A stretch of DNA of 5,702 nucleotides from the NCBI GenBank assembly GCA_031290755.1, contig JAITMY010000071.1:1-5702 (forward strand), given 5' to 3'. The notes beneath the pieces are model-generated. The model searched no databases. It had not been told where the DNA came from and was given only the letters and a program-made list of their open reading frames with translations. Made by a program: the position numbers and the translations under genes. This document shows positions 4,595 to 5,702 of the stretch, piece by piece (position 1 is the stretch's first letter; each line of letters opens with the position of its first letter). Source of the stretch: Prevotellaceae bacterium. Its GTDB lineage: Bacteria; Bacteroidota; Bacteroidia; Bacteroidales; UBA932.

Positions 4595-5407
4595 ATGTAT
4601 TCTAATGATGGCATAGGAATTTTCGATTCGGGGGTGGGGGGGCTGTCGGTGCTGCGGGAGCTGGCGCTGCTGCTGCCGCGCGAAAGCGTTTGCTACGTGG
4701 CCGACGCTGCGCACTGTCCGTATGGCAACCGCCCTGCGCACGAGGTGCTGAGCTTGTCGGTGGCCGTAGTGGATTTTCTGCTGCAAAAAAAGTGCAAGCT
4801 CATCGTGGTGGCCTGCAACACCGCCACCGCCGCGGCCATTGACGAGCTGCGCAGGCGGTACCCCCACGTGCCGTTTGTGGGCATGGAGCCTGCGGTGAAG
4901 CCCGCAGCCGAGCAGAGTAAAACCCGCAGCGTTGGGATTTTGGCCACCTGCGGGACGTTGCAGGGGCGGCTGTTTCGGCAGACCCAAGCTCGCCACGCGG
5001 CGGGGGTGAGGATGCACCTTGCGGTGGGCGATGGCCTTGTGGAGCTGGTGGAGGCCGGTAGAGAGGATTCGCCCGAGGCCTTGGCCTTGCTGCGAACCTA
5101 CCTGCAACCGATGGTGGACGACGGCGTGGACGTGCTCGTGCTGGGCTGCACGCACTACCCGTTTTTGCAGGCCGCCATTGAGGAGGTTACGCAGGGCAGC
5201 ATGGCGGTGGTCAACCCCGCGCCGGCGGTGGCGGCGCAGGCAAAGCGGCTGCTGGAGCAGCGAGGCTTGCTGTGTAGCGACCCTGCCGCCGCGCCCCGCT
5301 ACGATTTCTTTTCCACGGGAGGCGTAGAGGCGCTGCGGCAAATGCAGGCGAGGCACCTCCCGCAGCTGGCGGCGGGGCGGTGCGCTTTTTACTTTTGCGA
5401 GGTGTAG
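4595..5407 (+). CDS. murI: glutamate racemase
   Basis: A 270-residue cofactor-independent racemase of the Asp/Glu racemase superfamily, of typical length. It converts L-glutamate to D-glutamate for the peptidoglycan stem peptide. Signatures are IGIFDSGVGGLSVL (7-20), the first catalytic cysteine in VACNTATAAAI (C74), and the second in LGCTHYPFL (C185). PYGNRP (43-47 region) and GMEPAVKPA (96-104) are also typical. D11 is the conserved active-site aspartate. The ATG at 4595 is supported by the short MYSNDGIGIFDSG N-terminus, matching the family. There is no Shine-Dalgarno sequence, only an A-rich stretch before the ATG, as usual in Bacteroidetes. The last 19 bp overlap the end of the convergent acyl-CoA ligase gene. 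The G-rich run near 4630-4640 encodes part of DSGVGG and is a possible spot for sequencing indels, but the frame is intact. Confidence 0.98.
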   Translation: MYSNDGIGIFDSGVGGLSVLRELALLLPRESVCYVADAAHCPYGNRPAHEVLSLSVAVVDFLLQKKCKLIVVACNTATAAAIDELRRRYPHVPFVGMEPAVKPAAEQSKTRSVGILATCGTLQGRLFRQTQARHAAGVRMHLAVGDGLVELVEAGREDSPEALALLRTYLQPMVDDGVDVLVLGCTHYPFLQAAIEEVTQGSMAVVNPAPAVAAQAKRLLEQRGLLCSDPAAAPRYDFFSTGGVEALRQMQARHLPQLAAGRCAFYFCEV

Positions 5408-5702
5408 AGGTAGCGCTTGATTTTCAGCGTTGAGGTCTTCTCAAAGCCCGCGGGGAGCGCCACCACCATTGAGATTTGCGAAAAGCGGCTTACGTGCGCG
5501 TTGACGTAGGCTTGCAGCTCGCACATGAGCTGCTTGAGGTAGCACTCGGCCTCCACGCGCAGCTCGTGCAGCTTTTGGTCGAGCGCCTCGGCGTCGAAGC
5601 TTACCATAGCCACCAAGCGGCCTTTTTGCTCCACCACCAGCGAGTCGGTTACGTACTTAAAGTTGTTGATAACCGACTCAATCTCCTCAGGGTAGATGTT
5701 CT
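5389..5702 (-). CDS. AMP-forming acyl-CoA synthetase/ligase, C-terminal part (5' end outside window)
   Basis: The minus strand is open from the right edge to a TAA at 5389-5391, giving 103 residues of the C-terminal swivel domain of an ANL-superfamily enzyme. The visible start NIYPEEIESVINNFKYVTDSLV is the classic motif following the hinge (normally preceded by GE). The end FEKTSTLKIKRYLY carries the A10-type lysine, equivalent to PKT..GKI.R, which acts in the adenylation step. The last residues resemble long-chain fatty acid-CoA ligases of Bacteroidetes, which activate fatty acids as acyl-adenylates and then acyl-CoA; chain-length preference cannot be read here. An internal GTG at 5637 is not the start, because homology continues upstream of it. 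Its 3' end overlaps that of murI by 19 bp. Confidence 0.88.
   Translation of the reverse strand, partial: NIYPEEIESVINNFKYVTDSLVVEQKGRLVAMVSFDAEALDQKLHELRVEAECYLKQLMCELQAYVNAHVSRFSQISMVVALPAGFEKTSTLKIKRYLYTSQK

Noticed and set aside
4559..5356. 266-codon open extension upstream of rsmE on the minus strand, antisense to murI
   Set aside because: RsmE proteins begin at MHLFYTP, which is encoded at 4558. The extension is rich in Arg, His and Gln, as expected from the antisense of a GC-rich gene, and murI on the other strand has all family motifs.
5389..5637. Independent 82-residue gene starting at GTG 5637
   Set aside because: The frame stays open to the window edge and the upstream residues (NIYPEEIESVINN) are part of the same acyl-CoA ligase domain.

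Overview
The window looks like ordinary chromosomal DNA of a GC-rich member of the Bacteroidetes, most likely order Bacteroidales. Four lines of evidence point there. The tmRNA encodes the tag GENNYALAA, the form I recall from Porphyromonas gingivalis. Several intergenic regions carry the Bacteroidetes-type -7 box TAnnTTTG, in one case with a well-spaced -33 TTG. Genes lack clear Shine-Dalgarno sequences. One gene encodes a DUF5606-type protein, a family I know only from this phylum.

Layout. Positions 1-115 hold the 3' end of an unidentified + strand gene, followed closely by a CPBP-type (CAAX-protease-like) membrane protein gene (139-1098). This converges, with a 5-bp gap, on a minus-strand cluster read right to left: greA (2392-1922), a HIT-family protein (1855-1457) and thioredoxin (1421-1104). 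greA has a good promoter at about 2484-2514 and, between promoter and start codon, an intrinsic-terminator-like hairpin that could act as an attenuator. Divergent from greA lies ssrA (tmRNA, 2678-3077) with its own -7 box and a structured trailer. A DUF5606-type gene with a lysine/alanine-rich tail (3266-3832) converges on rsmE (4558-3857). A 7-bp GC hairpin lies in the 24-bp gap between them. rsmE is divergent from murI (4595-5407), whose 3' end overlaps by 19 bp the 3' end of an AMP-forming acyl-CoA ligase gene that runs off the right edge.

Functionally the genes are mostly housekeeping: transcript-cleavage rescue of RNA polymerase (GreA), rescue of stalled ribosomes (tmRNA), 16S rRNA modification (RsmE), redox maintenance (TrxA), D-glutamate supply for peptidoglycan (MurI) and fatty-acid activation. 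I saw no mobile element, CRISPR array, tRNA, rRNA or defence cassette. The points most worth a second look are the greA leader, the non-canonical first motif of the CPBP protein, the structured tmRNA trailer and the H1-like tail of the DUF5606 protein. I do not see convincing evidence of a new multi-gene system.
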